Positions 36,088 to 46,844 are shown, counted from the stretch's first letter. The stretch is DNA of 64,000 nt from an uncultured Flavobacteriaceae bacterium (GCA_947494205.1 CANLUH010000001.1:1-64000); one strand, 5' to 3'. Notes: a model not told the origin generated them from the sequence alone. A program made the numbers and translations.

Positions 36088-36630
36088 TTAAGCTGATTTA
36101 CCTGCTTTTCTTCTTAGTTCTTCACCTACAAACTTAACACCTTTTCCTTTATACGGCTCTGGTGGTCTGAATCCGCGAATTTTCGCAGCTACTTGTCCAA
36201 CAAGTTGTTTATCGTGTGATGTTAACTTAATTAAAGGGTTTTTACCTTTGTCTGATACTGTTTCCACCTTTACTTCTGGTGCAATGCTCATTACAATGTT
36301 ATGAGAGAAACCTAAAGCTAACTCTAATCTGTTACCTTGGTTACTTGCTCTATACCCTACTCCTACAAGCTCTAACTCTTTAGTCCATCCTTTAGATACT
36401 CCGTTAATCATATTATTAACTAGTGATCTGTATAAACCGTGTTTAGCTTTACTTTCTTTATTATCAGATGAACGTGTAACTAATACATTTCCATCTTCAA
36501 CTTTAACCTCTACAGTATCGAAAGATTGAGTTAATTCTCCTAACTTTCCTTTTACTGTGATTACGTTATCTTTTACTTCTACTGTAACTCCTTCTGGAAT
36601 TCCAACTGGGTTATTTCCTATTCTTGACAT
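36088..36630 (-). CDS. rplF: 50S ribosomal protein L6
   Basis: Two similar domains of about 80 residues each, binding near the sarcin-ricin loop. Conserved start MSRIGNNPVGIPEGVTVEVK, then GYRASNQGNRLELALGFSHN and IRGFRPPEPYKGKGVKF with a basic end. 180 residues, normal. It lies between rpsH and rplR. Confidence 0.96.
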   Translation of the reverse strand: MSRIGNNPVGIPEGVTVEVKDNVITVKGKLGELTQSFDTVEVKVEDGNVLVTRSSDNKESKAKHGLYRSLVNNMINGVSKGWTKELELVGVGYRASNQGNRLELALGFSHNIVMSIAPEVKVETVSDKGKNPLIKLTSHDKQLVGQVAAKIRGFRPPEPYKGKGVKFVGEELRRKAGKSA

Positions 36631-36649
36631 TTCTTTCTCCCTTTATAGA

Positions 36650-37048
36650 TTAGTAAACGTAACATAAAACTTCTCCACCTACGTTCTCTCTTTTGGCTTG
36701 CTTAGCAGTCATTACTCCATGAGAAGTAGAAACGATAGCTATACCAAGACCATTAAGAACTCTAGGTAATTCACCAGAACCAGAATACTTACGTAAACCT
36801 GGCTTACTAAGTCTTTCTATTTTTCTGATAACTGGTTCTTTTGTTTCTTTGTTGTACTTAAGGGCTATTTTAATAGTTCCTTGTACTGAAGAATCTTCGA
36901 ACTTATAACTTAAAATATATCCTTGATCGAATAATATTTTAGTAATGTTCTTTTTTAAATTTGATGCAGGAATTTCTACAACTCTGTGATTAGCACGCAC
37001 TGCGTTTCTAATTCTAGTTAAGTAATCTGCAATTGGATCTGTATACAT
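36650..37048 (-). CDS. rpsH: 30S ribosomal protein S8
   Basis: A primary 16S rRNA-binding protein; in E. coli it also represses the spc operon by binding the rplE leader. 132 residues with DPIADYLTRIRNAVRANHRV and the end SGELPRVLNGLGIAIVSTSHG VMTAKQAKRENVGGEVLCYVY (quoted in part). It is 59 nt after rpsN, a slightly longer gap than elsewhere. Confidence 0.96.
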   Translation of the reverse strand: MYTDPIADYLTRIRNAVRANHRVVEIPASNLKKNITKILFDQGYILSYKFEDSSVQGTIKIALKYNKETKEPVIRKIERLSKPGLRKYSGSGELPRVLNGLGIAIVSTSHGVMTAKQAKRENVGGEVLCYVY

Positions 37049-37107
37049 ATGTATTTAATTGCGGCCTTGGTTTTCATTTTTTATGAACCTTAGACCAATT
37101 TATAATT

Positions 37108-37377
37108 TTACCAACTTGCTTTTCTAACACCTGGGATTAACCCTTGGTTAGCCATTTCTCTAAATGTAACACGAGAAATACCAAATGTACGCATATAACC
37201 TTTTGGTCTTCCTGTTAATTTACATCTATTGTGCATACGAACTGGAGAAGCATTTTTAGGTAACTTTTGTAATGCTTCGTAATCTCCAGCTTCTTTTAAA
37301 GCTTTACGTTTCTCAGCATATTTAGCTACTGTTTTAGCTCTTTTCACCTCGCGGGCTTTCATTGATTCTTTAGCCAT
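37108..37377 (-). CDS. rpsN: 30S ribosomal protein S14, zinc-free type
   Basis: An 89-residue S14 with only a single Cys ([20 protein letters not shown]) rather than the paired CxxC zinc knuckles of the short form, so it is the non-zinc type, with a long N-terminal helix ([20 protein letters not shown]). It completes the 30S head near S3 and S10. Directly downstream of rplE with a 3-nt gap. Confidence 0.96.
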   Translation of the reverse strand: MAKESMKAREVKRAKTVAKYAEKRKALKEAGDYEALQKLPKNASPVRMHNRCKLTGRPKGYMRTFGISRVTFREMANQGLIPGVRKASW

Positions 37378-37380
37378 AAC

Positions 37381-37932
37381 TTAGTTTTTTTGAAAAGGTA
37401 ATCCTAATTCAGTTAATAATGATTTTGCTTCTTTATCTGTATCTGCTGTAGTTACAAATGTAATATCCATACCAGAGATTTTATTTATCTTATCGATATC
37501 TATCTCAGGGAATATAATTTGTTCAGTAACTCCTAAATTGTAGTTACCTCTACCGTCAAATCCAGTTGCTTTAATCCCTCCAAAATCTCTTACACGTGGT
37601 AATGCTGAAGTTACTAAACGATCTAAAAACTCGTACATTCTTTCTCCACGTAAAGTTACTTTAGCGCCAATTGGCATACCTTTACGCAATTTGAAAGATG
37701 CAACATCCTTTTTAGATAATGTAGATATGGCTCTTTGTCCAGTTATAGTTGTTAATTCTTCCACAGCGTGGTCCACTAACTTTTTGTCTGATACTGCTGC
37801 ACCAACTCCTTTAGATAAAACTATCTTAGTAAGCTTAGGTACTTGCATTACATTTTTATAACCAAATTCTTCTGTAAGAGCTGCAATTACTTTGCTTTTA
37901 TACTCTTCTTTAAGTCTAGGTGAATATGCCAT
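37381..37932 (-). CDS. rplE: 50S ribosomal protein L5
   Basis: Central 5S rRNA-associated protein that contacts S13 of the small subunit. The 183 residues contain [60 protein letters not shown] and [20 protein letters not shown], all family marks. It is 2 nt after rplX, so coupled. Confidence 0.97.
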   Translation of the reverse strand: MAYSPRLKEEYKSKVIAALTEEFGYKNVMQVPKLTKIVLSKGVGAAVSDKKLVDHAVEELTTITGQRAISTLSKKDVASFKLRKGMPIGAKVTLRGERMYEFLDRLVTSALPRVRDFGGIKATGFDGRGNYNLGVTEQIIFPEIDIDKINKISGMDITFVTTADTDKEAKSLLTELGLPFQKN

Positions 37933-37934
37933 AA

Positions 37935-38246
37935 CTATATTACTTCATTAGATTTTTTAGAAAATCTCACTTTCTTATCTCCTTCCATTCTGTATCCTAT
38001 TCTTGTTACTTCTCCTTTAGAAGTTAACAAAGATAAGTTAGATACTTGAATTGGAGCTTCTTTTTCTACGATTCCTCCTTGTGGGCTTTGTGCACTTGGT
38101 TTAGTATGTTTCTTAACCATGTTTACTCCCTCAACGATCACTTTGTTCTTATCTGTAAATACTTTTTGAACAACTCCTTCTGATCCTTTATGATCTCCAG
38201 CAATTACTCTTACTGTATCTCCCGATTTTATTTTAAGCTTTGTCAT
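37935..38246 (-). CDS. rplX: 50S ribosomal protein L24
   Basis: An early assembly protein with a KOW motif: [25 protein letters not shown] (shown in two parts), followed by a basic loop. 103 residues. It lies between rplN and rplE in the standard order. Confidence 0.96.
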   Translation of the reverse strand: MTKLKIKSGDTVRVIAGDHKGSEGVVQKVFTDKNKVIVEGVNMVKKHTKPSAQSPQGGIVEKEAPIQVSNLSLLTSKGEVTRIGYRMEGDKKVRFSKKSNEVI

Positions 38247-38259
38247 CTTACTTTATCAA

Positions 38260-38628
38260 TTAAAGCACCTCTGGTGCTAATGATACAATTTTCATGAATT
38301 GTTTATCACGAAGTTCTCTAGCAACAGGTCCAAAAACACGTGTTCCTCTCATTTCCCCAGTTGGGTTTAAAAGTACACAAGCGTTATCATCGAATCTAAT
38401 ATAAGATCCATCTGGACGTCTTACTTCTTTTTTAGTACGTACAACTACTGCTGTAGAAACTGCTCCTTTTTTAATGTTTCCATTAGGAGTCGCATCTTTT
38501 ACTGTAACAACTATTTTGTCACCTACAGAAGCGTATCTTCTCTTAGTACCACCTAGAACACGTATTGTTAATACTTCTTTTGCTCCAGTGTTATCTGCTA
38601 CTTTTAGTCTTGATTCTTGTTGTACCAT
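38260..38628 (-). CDS. rplN: 50S ribosomal protein L14
   Basis: A beta-barrel protein at the subunit interface. Conserved [39 protein letters not shown] and [20 protein letters not shown], 122 residues. The first gene of the classical spc operon; here it follows rpsQ by 2 nt without a promoter, so S10 and spc genes appear joined. Confidence 0.97.
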   Translation of the reverse strand: MVQQESRLKVADNTGAKEVLTIRVLGGTKRRYASVGDKIVVTVKDATPNGNIKKGAVSTAVVVRTKKEVRRPDGSYIRFDDNACVLLNPTGEMRGTRVFGPVARELRDKQFMKIVSLAPEVL

Positions 38629-38630
38629 AA

Positions 38631-38891
38631 TTACTTCGCTCTTTCAATTATTTCAACTAATCTCCAACATTTAGATTTACTCATAGGTCGTGTTTCCATG
38701 ATCTTTACAGTATCTCCAATATTACAATCGTTTGTCTCGTCGTGTGCAACGTATTTTTTCGTTTTTAACACGAACTTTCCGTACATAGGGTGTTTTACTT
38801 TTTTCACCTCAGAAACCACAATAGATTTCTGCATTTTGTTACTTGTAACAATTCCTATACGTTCTTTTCTTAAGTTTCTTTTTTCCATCAT
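38631..38891 (-). CDS. rpsQ: 30S ribosomal protein S17
   Basis: An OB-fold protein binding 16S rRNA near the 5' domain. 86 residues: [20 protein letters not shown], then [20 protein letters not shown] and [20 protein letters not shown]. Two ATG codons stand in a row at the start; either gives the same core. Between rpmC and rplN. Confidence 0.96.
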   Translation of the reverse strand: MMEKRNLRKERIGIVTSNKMQKSIVVSEVKKVKHPMYGKFVLKTKKYVAHDETNDCNIGDTVKIMETRPMSKSKCWRLVEIIERAK

Positions 38892-38900
38892 TAAGCAGAA

Positions 38901-39092
38901 TTATTGTAATTCTCTTTTAGTTATTTCTGTTGCCAATCTAGCTACATCACGTCTTACTGAACGTAATTGGATTGGGTTCTCTAAAGGAGATATTGCATGT
39001 GCCATTTTTAGGTCTGAATAACTCTTCTTTGTCTCACTAAGCTTATCTTGTAACTCAGCTACAGATAATTCTTTAATTTCTGATTGTTTCAT
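38901..39092 (-). CDS. rpmC: 50S ribosomal protein L29
   Basis: A 63-residue helical protein near the tunnel exit, with the pattern EIKELSVAELQDKLSETKKS and DVARLATEITKRELQ. It lies 9 nt upstream of rpsQ and 12 nt downstream of rplP. Confidence 0.95.
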   Translation of the reverse strand: MKQSEIKELSVAELQDKLSETKKSYSDLKMAHAISPLENPIQLRSVRRDVARLATEITKRELQ

Positions 39093-39104
39093 AATATCAA
39101 TAAA

Positions 39105-39524
39105 TTATGCTTCGTAATCTCTAGCGATTACAAACTTAGTTTTTACAGGTAATTTTTGAGCTGCTAAACGTAATGCTTCTTTAGCTACGTCTAATGGTAC
39201 ACCTCCTACTTCAAAAAGCATTCTACCTGGTTTAACTACTGCTGCCCAATATTCTACGGCACCTTTACCTTTACCCATACGTACTTCAAGAGGTTTCTTT
39301 GTAATAGGCTTGTCTGGAAATATTTTAATCCAAAGTTGCCCCTCTCTTTTCATGAAACGAGTAGCTGCAATACGTGCTGCTTCTATTTGACGCGAAGTTA
39401 AAAAGTTCGAGTCTAGTGATTTTATTCCAAAAGTACCGTTTGAAAGTTGGTGCCCTCTTCCGGCATTACCTTTCATACGTCCTTTTTGTTGTTTACGAAA
39501 TTTTGTTCTTTTAGGCTGTAACAT
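39105..39524 (-). CDS. rplP: 50S ribosomal protein L16
   Basis: Lies near the A site and the central protuberance. The 139 residues include [59 protein letters not shown] and [20 protein letters not shown]. Position and length are normal. Confidence 0.97.
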   Translation of the reverse strand: MLQPKRTKFRKQQKGRMKGNAGRGHQLSNGTFGIKSLDSNFLTSRQIEAARIAATRFMKREGQLWIKIFPDKPITKKPLEVRMGKGKGAVEYWAAVVKPGRMLFEVGGVPLDVAKEALRLAAQKLPVKTKFVIARDYEA

Positions 39525-39544
39525 TTTTTCTTTTCTTTAAAAAA

Positions 39545-40270
39545 TTACTTTCTACGACGAGATTGGTTCTTATTATTTCCACCTTGTCCTCGTCCACCTT
39601 TTCCTTGCTTCTTAGATAAACCAACAAGAGGAGAAAGTTCTCTTTTACCATATACTTCACCTTTCATAATCCACACTTTCACACCTAATCTACCATAAGT
39701 AGTATGTGACTCAACAAGTGCGTAATCAATATCGGCTCTAAAAGTTGATAAAGGAATACGTCCTTCTTTGTAGTGTTCAGAACGTGCCATTTCAGCACCA
39801 TTTAAACGACCACTAATCTGGATTTTAATTCCTTCAGCGTTCATACGCATTGTAGCAGCAATAGCCATTTTGATAGCACGTCTGTATGAAATTCTATTTT
39901 CAATTTGACGAGCAATACTAGATGCTACTAAAAACGAATCAAGTTCAGGTCTTTTAATTTCAAAGATGTTAATCTGAACTTCTTTTCCAGTAATTTTCTT
40001 AAGCTCTTCTTTTAACTTGTCTACCTCTTGACCTCCTTTACCAATAATAATACCAGGACGAGCCGTAGTGATAGTAACGGTTACAAGTTTTAAAGTTCTC
40101 TCGATGATTACTCTACTTACACTAGCTTTAGATAAACGCGCGTGAACGTATTTTCTAATCTTATCGTCTTCGGCAAGTTTATCACCATAATCGTTTCCTC
40201 CGTACCAGTTAGATTCCCATCCTCTGATAATTCCTAAGCGATTTCCGATTGGATTTGTCTTTTGTCCCAT
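39545..40270 (-). CDS. rpsC: 30S ribosomal protein S3
   Basis: Forms part of the mRNA entry channel and helicase site. A KH domain (about 47-115 of this start) with [18 protein letters not shown] and a C-terminal domain with [13 protein letters not shown]; the tail from about residue 218 is a Gly/Lys/Arg-rich extension. I start at 40270 ([13 protein letters not shown]), where conservation begins; the open frame extends 12 residues further up ([12 protein letters not shown]), overlapping the end of rplV, and is probably not used. Confidence 0.96.
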   Translation of the reverse strand: MGQKTNPIGNRLGIIRGWESNWYGGNDYGDKLAEDDKIRKYVHARLSKASVSRVIIERTLKLVTVTITTARPGIIIGKGGQEVDKLKEELKKITGKEVQINIFEIKRPELDSFLVASSIARQIENRISYRRAIKMAIAATMRMNAEGIKIQISGRLNGAEMARSEHYKEGRIPLSTFRADIDYALVESHTTYGRLGVKVWIMKGEVYGKRELSPLVGLSKKQGKGGRGQGGNNKNQSRRRK

Positions 40271-40277
40271 ATCTATC

Positions 40278-40685
40278 TTAGCTTTGTGTATTATTGTTAG
40301 CTCCAACTACGATTGTTACGTGGTTAGAACGTTTTCTTATTCTGTGTGCACGACCTTGAGGTGCTGGACGTAATCTTTTTAACATAGATCCTCCGTCAAC
40401 TCTAATTTCTTTAACAAAAAGTTCAGCTTCTTCGATGCTTGCATCTTCGTTTTTAGCTTGCCAGTTAGCAATTGCTGAAACTAACAACTTCTCTAAACGG
40501 TTAGAAGCTTCTTTTTGACTAAACTTTAAAATGTTAAGTGCTTTTTCTACTTTTTCACCTCTTACTAAATCGGCTACTAAACGCATTTTTCTCGGTGATG
40601 TAGGACAGTTATTAAGTTTAGCGAAAGCAACTTGCTTTTTACCTTCCTTAATAGCGTCTGCCATTTGTTTTTTACGACTTCCCAT
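40278..40685 (-). CDS. rplV: 50S ribosomal protein L22
   Basis: Lines the exit tunnel with its extended loop (about 90-105, [20 protein letters not shown]). N-terminal part [20 protein letters not shown] and the core [20 protein letters not shown] are typical of flavobacteria. Length 135. Starts 6 nt after rpsS. Confidence 0.96.
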   Translation of the reverse strand: MGSRKKQMADAIKEGKKQVAFAKLNNCPTSPRKMRLVADLVRGEKVEKALNILKFSQKEASNRLEKLLVSAIANWQAKNEDASIEEAELFVKEIRVDGGSMLKRLRPAPQGRAHRIRKRSNHVTIVVGANNNTQS

Positions 40686-40691
40686 AGCTTA

Positions 40692-40970
40692 CTACTTTTT
40701 ACCTTTATTTTTAGCACCTGCATGACCTCTAAAAGATCTTGTTGGTGAAAATTCTCCTAATTTATGACCTACCATGTTTTCAGTAACGTATACTGGCACA
40801 AATTGACGGCCATTGTGTACCGCTATAGTTTGCCCAACAAAATCTGGAGTAATCATACTTGCTCTAGACCAAGTTTTGATTACTGTCTTTTTGTTGTTCT
40901 CAACGTTAACAGCCACTTTCTTTTCTAATTTATAATGAACGTAAGGTCCTTTTTTTAATGATCTTGCCAT
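40692..40970 (-). CDS. rpsS: 30S ribosomal protein S19
   Basis: Forms a complex with S13 in the 30S head. 92 residues: [20 protein letters not shown], then [40 protein letters not shown]. Three nt after rplB. Confidence 0.97.
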   Translation of the reverse strand: MARSLKKGPYVHYKLEKKVAVNVENNKKTVIKTWSRASMITPDFVGQTIAVHNGRQFVPVYVTENMVGHKLGEFSPTRSFRGHAGAKNKGKK

Positions 40971-40973
40971 GTC

Positions 40974-41798
40974 TTATTTCTTTCTACGTTCTACAATATA
41001 TTTATTACTTGCTTTAGTCTTAGAACGTGTTCTAAATCCTTTAGCTGGTATACCGTTTCTAGAACGAGGGTGTCCTCCTGAAGATTTACCTTCACCACCA
41101 CCCATTGGGTGATCAACTGGATTCATTACTACTGGTCTAGTTCTTGGCCTTCTACCTAACCATCTACTTCTACCTGCTTTACCAGAAACTAATAATTGGT
41201 GATCTGAGTTAGATACTACTCCAATTGTAGCCATACAAGTCACTAAAATTAATCTAGTTTCTCCTGAAGGTAATTTGATAGTTGCGAATTTACCGTCTCT
41301 TGCCATTAATTGAGCAAAAGCACCAGCACTACGAGCCATAACAGCTCCTTGTCCTGGACGTAACTCTACACAAGAAATAATTGTACCTAATGGTATATTT
41401 GCTAAAGGCATTGCATTCCCAATTTCTGGAGCAACTTTATCACCTGAAACAATAGTTTGTCCAACTGTTAAACCATTTTGAGCAATGATATAAGCCTTCT
41501 CACCATCTTGGTAATTTAATAATGCGATAAACGCTGTTCTGTTTGGATCGTATTGGATTGAAGCAACTTCTGCAGGAACTCCTGTTTTAGCTCTTTTGAA
41601 ATCAATAATACGGTACCTTTTCTTATGACCACCACCTTTGTAGCGCATAGTCATACGACCTTGACTGTTTCTACCACCTGAACGTTTTTTCGGAGCTAAT
41701 AAACTCTTCTCCGGCTTATCAGTTGTAATGGCGTCAAATCCATTAACAACTCTAAATCGCTGTCCTGGTGTGATTGGTTTTAATTTTCTTACTGACAT
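40974..41798 (-). CDS. rplB: 50S ribosomal protein L2
   Basis: Needed for subunit association and peptidyl transfer. 274 residues, with [20 protein letters not shown], the SH3-like [20 protein letters not shown] and the C-terminal [20 protein letters not shown] that contains the conserved catalytic-site histidine region. Between rplW and rpsS. Confidence 0.97.
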   Translation of the reverse strand: MSVRKLKPITPGQRFRVVNGFDAITTDKPEKSLLAPKKRSGGRNSQGRMTMRYKGGGHKKRYRIIDFKRAKTGVPAEVASIQYDPNRTAFIALLNYQDGEKAYIIAQNGLTVGQTIVSGDKVAPEIGNAMPLANIPLGTIISCVELRPGQGAVMARSAGAFAQLMARDGKFATIKLPSGETRLILVTCMATIGVVSNSDHQLLVSGKAGRSRWLGRRPRTRPVVMNPVDHPMGGGEGKSSGGHPRSRNGIPAKGFRTRSKTKASNKYIVERRKK

Positions 41799-41808
41799 TT
41801 GTCTTTAA

Positions 41809-42099
41809 TTACATGTTAGTGTATAAATCAATTATCTCACCTTCCGCCAGTTGTACAATTGCTTTTTTCATTGCATTTGTTTTACCATGTTGAATACCAG
41901 TTTTTGTAAACTTAGTTTTTCTATCTGGACGGACATTTATAGTACGAACTTTTTCAACAGAAACTCCATAAGCAGCTTCAACTGCTTTTTTAATTTCTAC
42001 CTTGTTCGCCTTTGTATTCACGAAGAAACTGAAACAGTTGTTTAACTCACTATTTGCAGTCGCTTTTTCTGTGATTATCGGTTTAATTAAGATATTCAT
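41809..42099 (-). CDS. rplW: 50S ribosomal protein L23
   Basis: Docking site for trigger factor and SRP at the tunnel exit. 96 residues: NILIKPIITEKATANSELNN, CFSFFVNTKANKVEIKKAVE and VRTINVRPDRKTKFTKTG. Seven nt after rplD. Confidence 0.96.
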   Translation of the reverse strand: MNILIKPIITEKATANSELNNCFSFFVNTKANKVEIKKAVEAAYGVSVEKVRTINVRPDRKTKFTKTGIQHGKTNAMKKAIVQLAEGEIIDLYTNM

Positions 42100-42106
42100 C
42101 GTTTCT

Positions 42107-42736
42107 TTATTTACTTAAATTCGTTACAATTCCTTCTAAAGCTCCTTCTAAAAGCACTACTTGATTTGCATTTAAAATCTTGTAAGTACTTAATTCTGAA
42201 GCAATTACAACTTCAGAGCCTTTTAAATTGCGTGACGACAAATATACATTATTATTTGACGCACCCAACACAAACAGAGATTTTTTGTTTTGTAAGTCTA
42301 AAGCTTTCAAAATATTAGTGAAATTTTTAGTCTTTGGAGACTCAAAATTAAAGTCTTCTAAAACAACTAATGACTTCTCGTTTGCTTTAATACTTAATGC
42401 CGATCTACGTGCTAAACGCTTTAAGTTCTTATTAAGTTTTATAGAGTAATTTCTTGGTCTTGGCCCGAACATACGTCCTCCTCCTCTAAATACTCCAGAC
42501 TTGATACTTCCTGCTCTGGCTGTACCTGTTCCTTTTTGCTTTTTAATCTTACGTGTACTTCCAGTAATCTCAGCTCTTTCTTTCGATTTGTGAGTTCCTT
42601 GTCTTTGGTTTGCTAAATATTGTTTAACATCCAAATATACAGCGTGATTATTAGGCTCAATAGCAAACACATCGTTAGAAAGGTCTGCCTTTCTACCTGT
42701 GTCTTTTCCGTTTATATCTAAAACTGCTACTTTCAT
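42107..42736 (-). CDS. rplD: 50S ribosomal protein L4
   Basis: Its extended loop forms part of the exit tunnel; in gammaproteobacteria it also controls the S10 operon. 209 residues, with NHAVYLDVKQYLANQRQGTH, KKQKGTGTARAGSIKSGVFR and GGGRMFGPRPRNYSIKLNKN. It overlaps rplC by one nt. A promoter-proximal L4 site is not recognisable here. Confidence 0.96.
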   Translation of the reverse strand: MKVAVLDINGKDTGRKADLSNDVFAIEPNNHAVYLDVKQYLANQRQGTHKSKERAEITGSTRKIKKQKGTGTARAGSIKSGVFRGGGRMFGPRPRNYSIKLNKNLKRLARRSALSIKANEKSLVVLEDFNFESPKTKNFTNILKALDLQNKKSLFVLGASNNNVYLSSRNLKGSEVVIASELSTYKILNANQVVLLEGALEGIVTNLSK

Positions 42737-43353
42737 TATTTTCTAATCGTTACATAAGCGTTTTTGTGACCTGGTACACAACCTTTCACAACAAGTAAGT
42801 TCTTATCTGCAACTACTTTTAAAACTCTTAAATTTTGAACTTTGATTGTATCTCCTCCCATTCTTCCTGCCATCTTCATTCCTTTGAAAACTCTTGCAGG
42901 GTAAGATGCAGCTCCAATAGAACCTGGCGCTCTTAAACGGTTGTGTTGACCGTGAGTAGCTTGACCTACACCAGCAAACCCATGACGTTTTACAACCCCT
43001 TGGAATCCTTTTCCTTTTGATGTACCTGATACATCAACAAATTCACCTTCTACAAAGTGCTCTACAGTGATAGCATCACCTAACTTGTACTCCTCATCAA
43101 AACCTTGAAATTCTACGATTTTGCGTTTTACAGAAGTTCCTGCTTTTTTAGCGTGACCTAAGTCCGCTTTAGTAGCACTTTTTTCTGTCGCGTCATCGAA
43201 ACCAAGTTGAATAGCTTCATAGCCATCAACTTCTTCAGTTCTGACTTGGGTAACGATACATGGTCCAGCTTCGATTACTGTACATGGAATGTTTTTTCCA
43301 TTTTCATCGAAGATGCTGGTCATACCGATTTTTTTTCCAATTAACCCAGACAT
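42736..43353 (-). CDS. rplC: 50S ribosomal protein L3
   Basis: An early assembly protein with an extension reaching the peptidyl transferase centre. 205 residues: [80 protein letters not shown] and [20 protein letters not shown]. The 122-nt gap to rpsJ upstream holds a terminator-like hairpin, unusual for this operon. Confidence 0.97.
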   Translation of the reverse strand: MSGLIGKKIGMTSIFDENGKNIPCTVIEAGPCIVTQVRTEEVDGYEAIQLGFDDATEKSATKADLGHAKKAGTSVKRKIVEFQGFDEEYKLGDAITVEHFVEGEFVDVSGTSKGKGFQGVVKRHGFAGVGQATHGQHNRLRAPGSIGAASYPARVFKGMKMAGRMGGDTIKVQNLRVLKVVADKNLLVVKGCVPGHKNAYVTIRK

Positions 43354-43384
43354 AATTATTATTTATTTATTGTTACTATTTATT

Positions 43385-43428
43385 AAAAACATTCAAGGCT
43401 GAAAATACGTTTCAGCCTTGAATTGTAT
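43385..43428 (-). terminator. Hairpin terminator or attenuator between rpsJ and rplC
   Basis: ATTCAAGGCTGAAA (43391-43404) with TTTCAGCCTTGAAT (43410-43423), a perfect 14-bp stem with a 5-nt loop. On the minus strand the left arm is followed by GTTTTTAATA, a T-run. It stands within the 122-nt rpsJ-rplC gap, about 40 nt upstream of the rplC start. Confidence 0.75.
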
Positions 43429-43475
43429 TTTTACCGTTTTTCCTTCGCTCGCAGCTTAGGACATGTTAGTTCTAC

Positions 43476-43781
43476 TTAAACTTTAATTTCTACTTCTACT
43501 CCACTTGGCAATTCAAGTTTCATTAAAGCATCAATTGTTTTAGAAGATGAAGAGTAAATATCTAATAATCTCTTATAAGAGCTTAATTGAAATTGTTCTC
43601 TAGACTTCTTGTTTACGTGTGGTGAACGTAATACAGTGAAAATTTTCTTGTGTGTTGGTAATGGAATTGGTCCAGTTACTACAGCACCAGTACTCTTTAC
43701 TGTTTTTACAATCTTATCAGCAGACTTATCAACTAAATTGTGATCGTAAGACTTTAATTTTATTCTAATTTTTTGACTCAT
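43476..43781 (-). CDS. rpsJ: 30S ribosomal protein S10
   Basis: Binds near the 3' domain of 16S rRNA and, as NusE, joins transcription antitermination. 101 residues with [36 protein letters not shown]-like wording (here [16 protein letters not shown]) and [20 protein letters not shown]. It is the last gene before a terminator-like hairpin, an odd place in the array. It is 11 nt after fusA. Confidence 0.97.
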   Translation of the reverse strand: MSQKIRIKLKSYDHNLVDKSADKIVKTVKSTGAVVTGPIPLPTHKKIFTVLRSPHVNKKSREQFQLSSYKRLLDIYSSSSKTIDALMKLELPSGVEVEIKV

Positions 43782-43792
43782 TTTCTTTAGTT

Positions 43793-45919
43793 TTAAGCTT
43801 CTACGCCTTTAGCTGCTTTAATTACTTCTTCTGAAATATTAGAAGGAGTTTCAGCATAGTGTGAAAATTCCATAGTAGATGTTGCTCTACCTGAAGATAA
43901 TGTTCTTAATGTTGTTACATATCCAAACATCTCAGATAATGGTACGGTAGCTTTTACAGTTTTTGCTCCTGCTCTATCTCCCATATCACTTACTTGACCT
44001 CTTCTTCTATTTAAATCACCTACGATATCACCCATATTTTCTTCTGGAGTAATAACTTCTAATTTCATAATAGGTTCCATGATTACAGCTTTTGCTGCTT
44101 TTGCACAAGCTTTAAATCCTAACTTAGCCGCTAATTCGAAAGATAATTGATCAGAATCCACATCGTGGTAAGACCCATCTTTTAACGTTACTTTCATAGC
44201 ATCGATTTCGTAACCTGCTAATGGTCCATTTACCATTGCCATTTTAAATCCTTTTTCAATAGAAGGGATAAATTCTTTAGGAACATTACCACCTTTAATT
44301 GTAGATTCAAATTGAAGTCCTACTTGACCTTCATCTGCTGGTTCAACTGTAAATACAATATCTGCGAATTTACCACGACCACCAGATTGCTTCTTGTAAA
44401 CCTCTCTATGATCTGCACTTTGAGTAATAGCCTCTTTGTACTCTACTTGAGGTTGACCTTGACTTACTTCAACTTTGAACTCACGTTTTAAACGATCAAC
44501 AATTACATCTAAGTGAAGCTCACCCATTCCTGATATAATAGTCTGCCCTGAAGCTTCGTCTGAACGCACAGTAAATGTTGGATCTTCCTCAGCTAATTTT
44601 GCTAAACCGATACCTAATTTATCTACATCTGCTTTAGTTTTAGGCTCAACCGCGATACCAATTACTGGATCTGGAAAGTCCATAGATTCTAAAACAATAG
44701 GATGTTTCTCTGCAGAAAGTGTATCTCCTGTTTTGATAGATTTAAATCCAACAGCAGCTCCAATATCTCCAGCTTCTATATATTCAATTGCATTTTGTTT
44801 GTTAGCGTGCATTTGGTAAATACGTGAAATACGCTCTTTCTTACCAGAACGATTATTTAACACATAAGAACCTGCATCTAAACGACCAGAATATGCTCTA
44901 AAGAATGCTAAACGCCCTACAAAAGGATCTGTAGCAATTTTAAATGCTAAAGCAGCAAACGGCTCCTTTACATCTGGCTTACGAATTTCTTCTTGATCTG
45001 TATCTGGGTTCACTCCAACAATACCTTCCTTATCTACTGGAGATGGTAAGTAACGACATACAGCATCTAATAAGAACTGTACACCTTTGTTTTTAAACGC
45101 AGAACCACAAATCATAGGAATGATAGCCATATCCATTACAGCAGCTCTAAGTGCAGCGTGCACTTCTTCTTCTGTAATAGACTCTTCATCTTCCATAAAT
45201 TTTTCTAAAAGATTCTCATCGTAACTTGCTACTTCTTCAATTAAAAGTGCACGGTACTTACGAGCTTCTTCTTTCATATCCTCAGGAATATCGATAACAT
45301 CGAAAGTTGCTCCTTGAGTTGCATCATGCCATACAATAGCACGGTTTTTTACTAAGTCGATAACACCTTTAAAATCCTCTTCATCACCAATGTTTAAAAC
45401 GATTGGCACCGCGTTAGATTTTAACATGTCTTTTACTTGTTGACAAACACCTAAAAAGTCTGACCCTTGACGATCCATTTTGTTAACAAAACCGATTCTT
45501 GGTACTTTATAGTTATCTGCTAATCTCCAGTTAGTTTCAGATTGTGGCTCAACACCATCAACTGCACTAAATAAGAATACTAAACCATCTAATACACGTA
45601 ACGATCTATTTACCTCTACAGTAAAATCTACGTGACCAGGAGTATCAATAATGTTAAAGTGATATCCTTTTGTTTCTGGTGTAGGTTCCCCATTTTCAAT
45701 TGGGAATTTCCACTCACATGTTGTAGCTGCAGACGTAATAGTAATACCACGTTCTTGCTCTTGCTCCATCCAGTCCATTGTTGCAGCACCATCATGTACT
45801 TCACCAATTTTGTGAGAAACACCTGTATAATAAAGAACTCGCTCTGTTGTTGTTGTTTTACCAGCATCAATATGAGCTGCAATTCCAATATTTCTTGTGA
45901 ATTTTAAATCTCTTGCCAT
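43793..45919 (-). CDS. fusA: Elongation factor G
   Basis: Ribosomal translocase, 708 residues. GTPase motifs: [19 protein letters not shown] (about 16-34), DTPGHVDF (about 92-99) and NKMDRQG (about 146). Domains II to V follow in the normal order, with [20 protein letters not shown] in domain IV and [20 protein letters not shown] in domain V. Between rpsG and rpsJ with short spacers. Residue changes linked to fusidic acid resistance were not assessed. Confidence 0.97.
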   Translation of the reverse strand: MARDLKFTRNIGIAAHIDAGKTTTTERVLYYTGVSHKIGEVHDGAATMDWMEQEQERGITITSAATTCEWKFPIENGEPTPETKGYHFNIIDTPGHVDFTVEVNRSLRVLDGLVFLFSAVDGVEPQSETNWRLADNYKVPRIGFVNKMDRQGSDFLGVCQQVKDMLKSNAVPIVLNIGDEEDFKGVIDLVKNRAIVWHDATQGATFDVIDIPEDMKEEARKYRALLIEEVASYDENLLEKFMEDEESITEEEVHAALRAAVMDMAIIPMICGSAFKNKGVQFLLDAVCRYLPSPVDKEGIVGVNPDTDQEEIRKPDVKEPFAALAFKIATDPFVGRLAFFRAYSGRLDAGSYVLNNRSGKKERISRIYQMHANKQNAIEYIEAGDIGAAVGFKSIKTGDTLSAEKHPIVLESMDFPDPVIGIAVEPKTKADVDKLGIGLAKLAEEDPTFTVRSDEASGQTIISGMGELHLDVIVDRLKREFKVEVSQGQPQVEYKEAITQSADHREVYKKQSGGRGKFADIVFTVEPADEGQVGLQFESTIKGGNVPKEFIPSIEKGFKMAMVNGPLAGYEIDAMKVTLKDGSYHDVDSDQLSFELAAKLGFKACAKAAKAVIMEPIMKLEVITPEENMGDIVGDLNRRRGQVSDMGDRAGAKTVKATVPLSEMFGYVTTLRTLSSGRATSTMEFSHYAETPSNISEEVIKAAKGVEA

Positions 45920-45925
45920 TTCTAA

Positions 45926-46402
45926 TTAAAATCTAAAGTGAGAGAATGCTTTATTTGCTTCAGCCATTTTGTGAGTATCTACTCTTTTCTTAACCGCTGC
46001 TCCTTCTTCTTTAGCTGCTGCTAAAATCTCTGAAGCTAAACGTTGCGCCATAGACTTTTCATTTCTTTTTCTTGAATAGCTAATTAACCATTTCATTGCT
46101 GTAGAAACTTTACGGTCTGCACGTATTGGGTTAGGAATTTGAAATGTAGCACCACCAACTCTACGACTACGTACTTCTACGTGAGGCATAACGTTAGATA
46201 ATGCATCTTTCCATATCTCTAATGCTGTTTTTTCTTCGTCTGTTTTCTTTGTATCTACGATATCAATTGCATCGTAAAACACTTTAAAAGCCACTGACTT
46301 CTTACCATCCCACATCATCATGTTAACGAAACGAGTTACTAACTGATCGTTAAAACGTGGATCCGGCAAAAGCGGTCTCTTTTTGGCTGCTCTTTTTCTC
46401 AT
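45926..46402 (-). CDS. rpsG: 30S ribosomal protein S7
   Basis: Initiates the assembly of the 30S head. 158 residues: [40 protein letters not shown], and [20 protein letters not shown] with [20 protein letters not shown]. Slightly acidic end missing. In E. coli S7 also regulates the str operon. Confidence 0.97.
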   Translation of the reverse strand: MRKRAAKKRPLLPDPRFNDQLVTRFVNMMMWDGKKSVAFKVFYDAIDIVDTKKTDEEKTALEIWKDALSNVMPHVEVRSRRVGGATFQIPNPIRADRKVSTAMKWLISYSRKRNEKSMAQRLASEILAAAKEEGAAVKKRVDTHKMAEANKAFSHFRF

Positions 46403-46425
46403 GTCTTCTTCTTAAAGTTTTAAAA

Positions 46426-46800
46426 TTACTTCTTAGGGCGTTTTGCACCATACTTAGATCTACGTTGCGTACGACCATCTACACCAGCGGTGTCTAATGC
46501 TCCACGTACAATGTGGTATCTAACTCCTGGTAAATCTTTTACCCTTCCACCTCTAACCAATACTATCGAGTGCTCTTGTAGATTATGTCCTTCACCGCCA
46601 ATGTATGCATTTACCTCGTTTCCGTTTGTTAAACGAACCCTTGCTACCTTACGCATTGCTGAGTTAGGTTTTTTAGGTGTCGTTGTATACACACGAGTAC
46701 ACACACCACGTCTTTGTGGACAAGAATCTAAAGCAGCCGATTTACTCTTCTTGGTTATTTTGGCTCTTCCTTTTCTTACTAATTGTGAAATTGTTGGCAT
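46426..46800 (-). CDS. rpsL: 30S ribosomal protein S12
   Basis: A fidelity protein at the decoding centre. 124 residues: [55 protein letters not shown] (in two parts) and [20 protein letters not shown], with Lys42 in PKKPNSA and Lys in RVKDLPG unchanged, so it is of the usual streptomycin-sensitive type (inference from family knowledge). First gene of the str-S10-spc-alpha run, with its own promoter. Confidence 0.97.
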   Translation of the reverse strand: MPTISQLVRKGRAKITKKSKSAALDSCPQRRGVCTRVYTTTPKKPNSAMRKVARVRLTNGNEVNAYIGGEGHNLQEHSIVLVRGGRVKDLPGVRYHIVRGALDTAGVDGRTQRRSKYGAKRPKK

Positions 46801-46827
46801 ATATATTTATATATAAATTTAATTGAC

Positions 46828-46841
46828 CTCTTCTAAGAGGG
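46828..46841 (-). promoter_or_regulatory. Small hairpin in the rpsL leader
   Basis: CCTCTT (46828-46833) pairs with AAGAGG (46836-46841), located between the -7 box and the rpsL start. It would form a 6-bp stem in the 5' leader. A regulatory role is unproven. Confidence 0.35.
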
Positions 46842-46844
46842 CTG

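Noticed and set aside
44900-45920. Open frames on both strands inside fusA
   Set aside because: Long open frames opposite or shifted within strongly biased translation genes arise by chance; fusA is certain.
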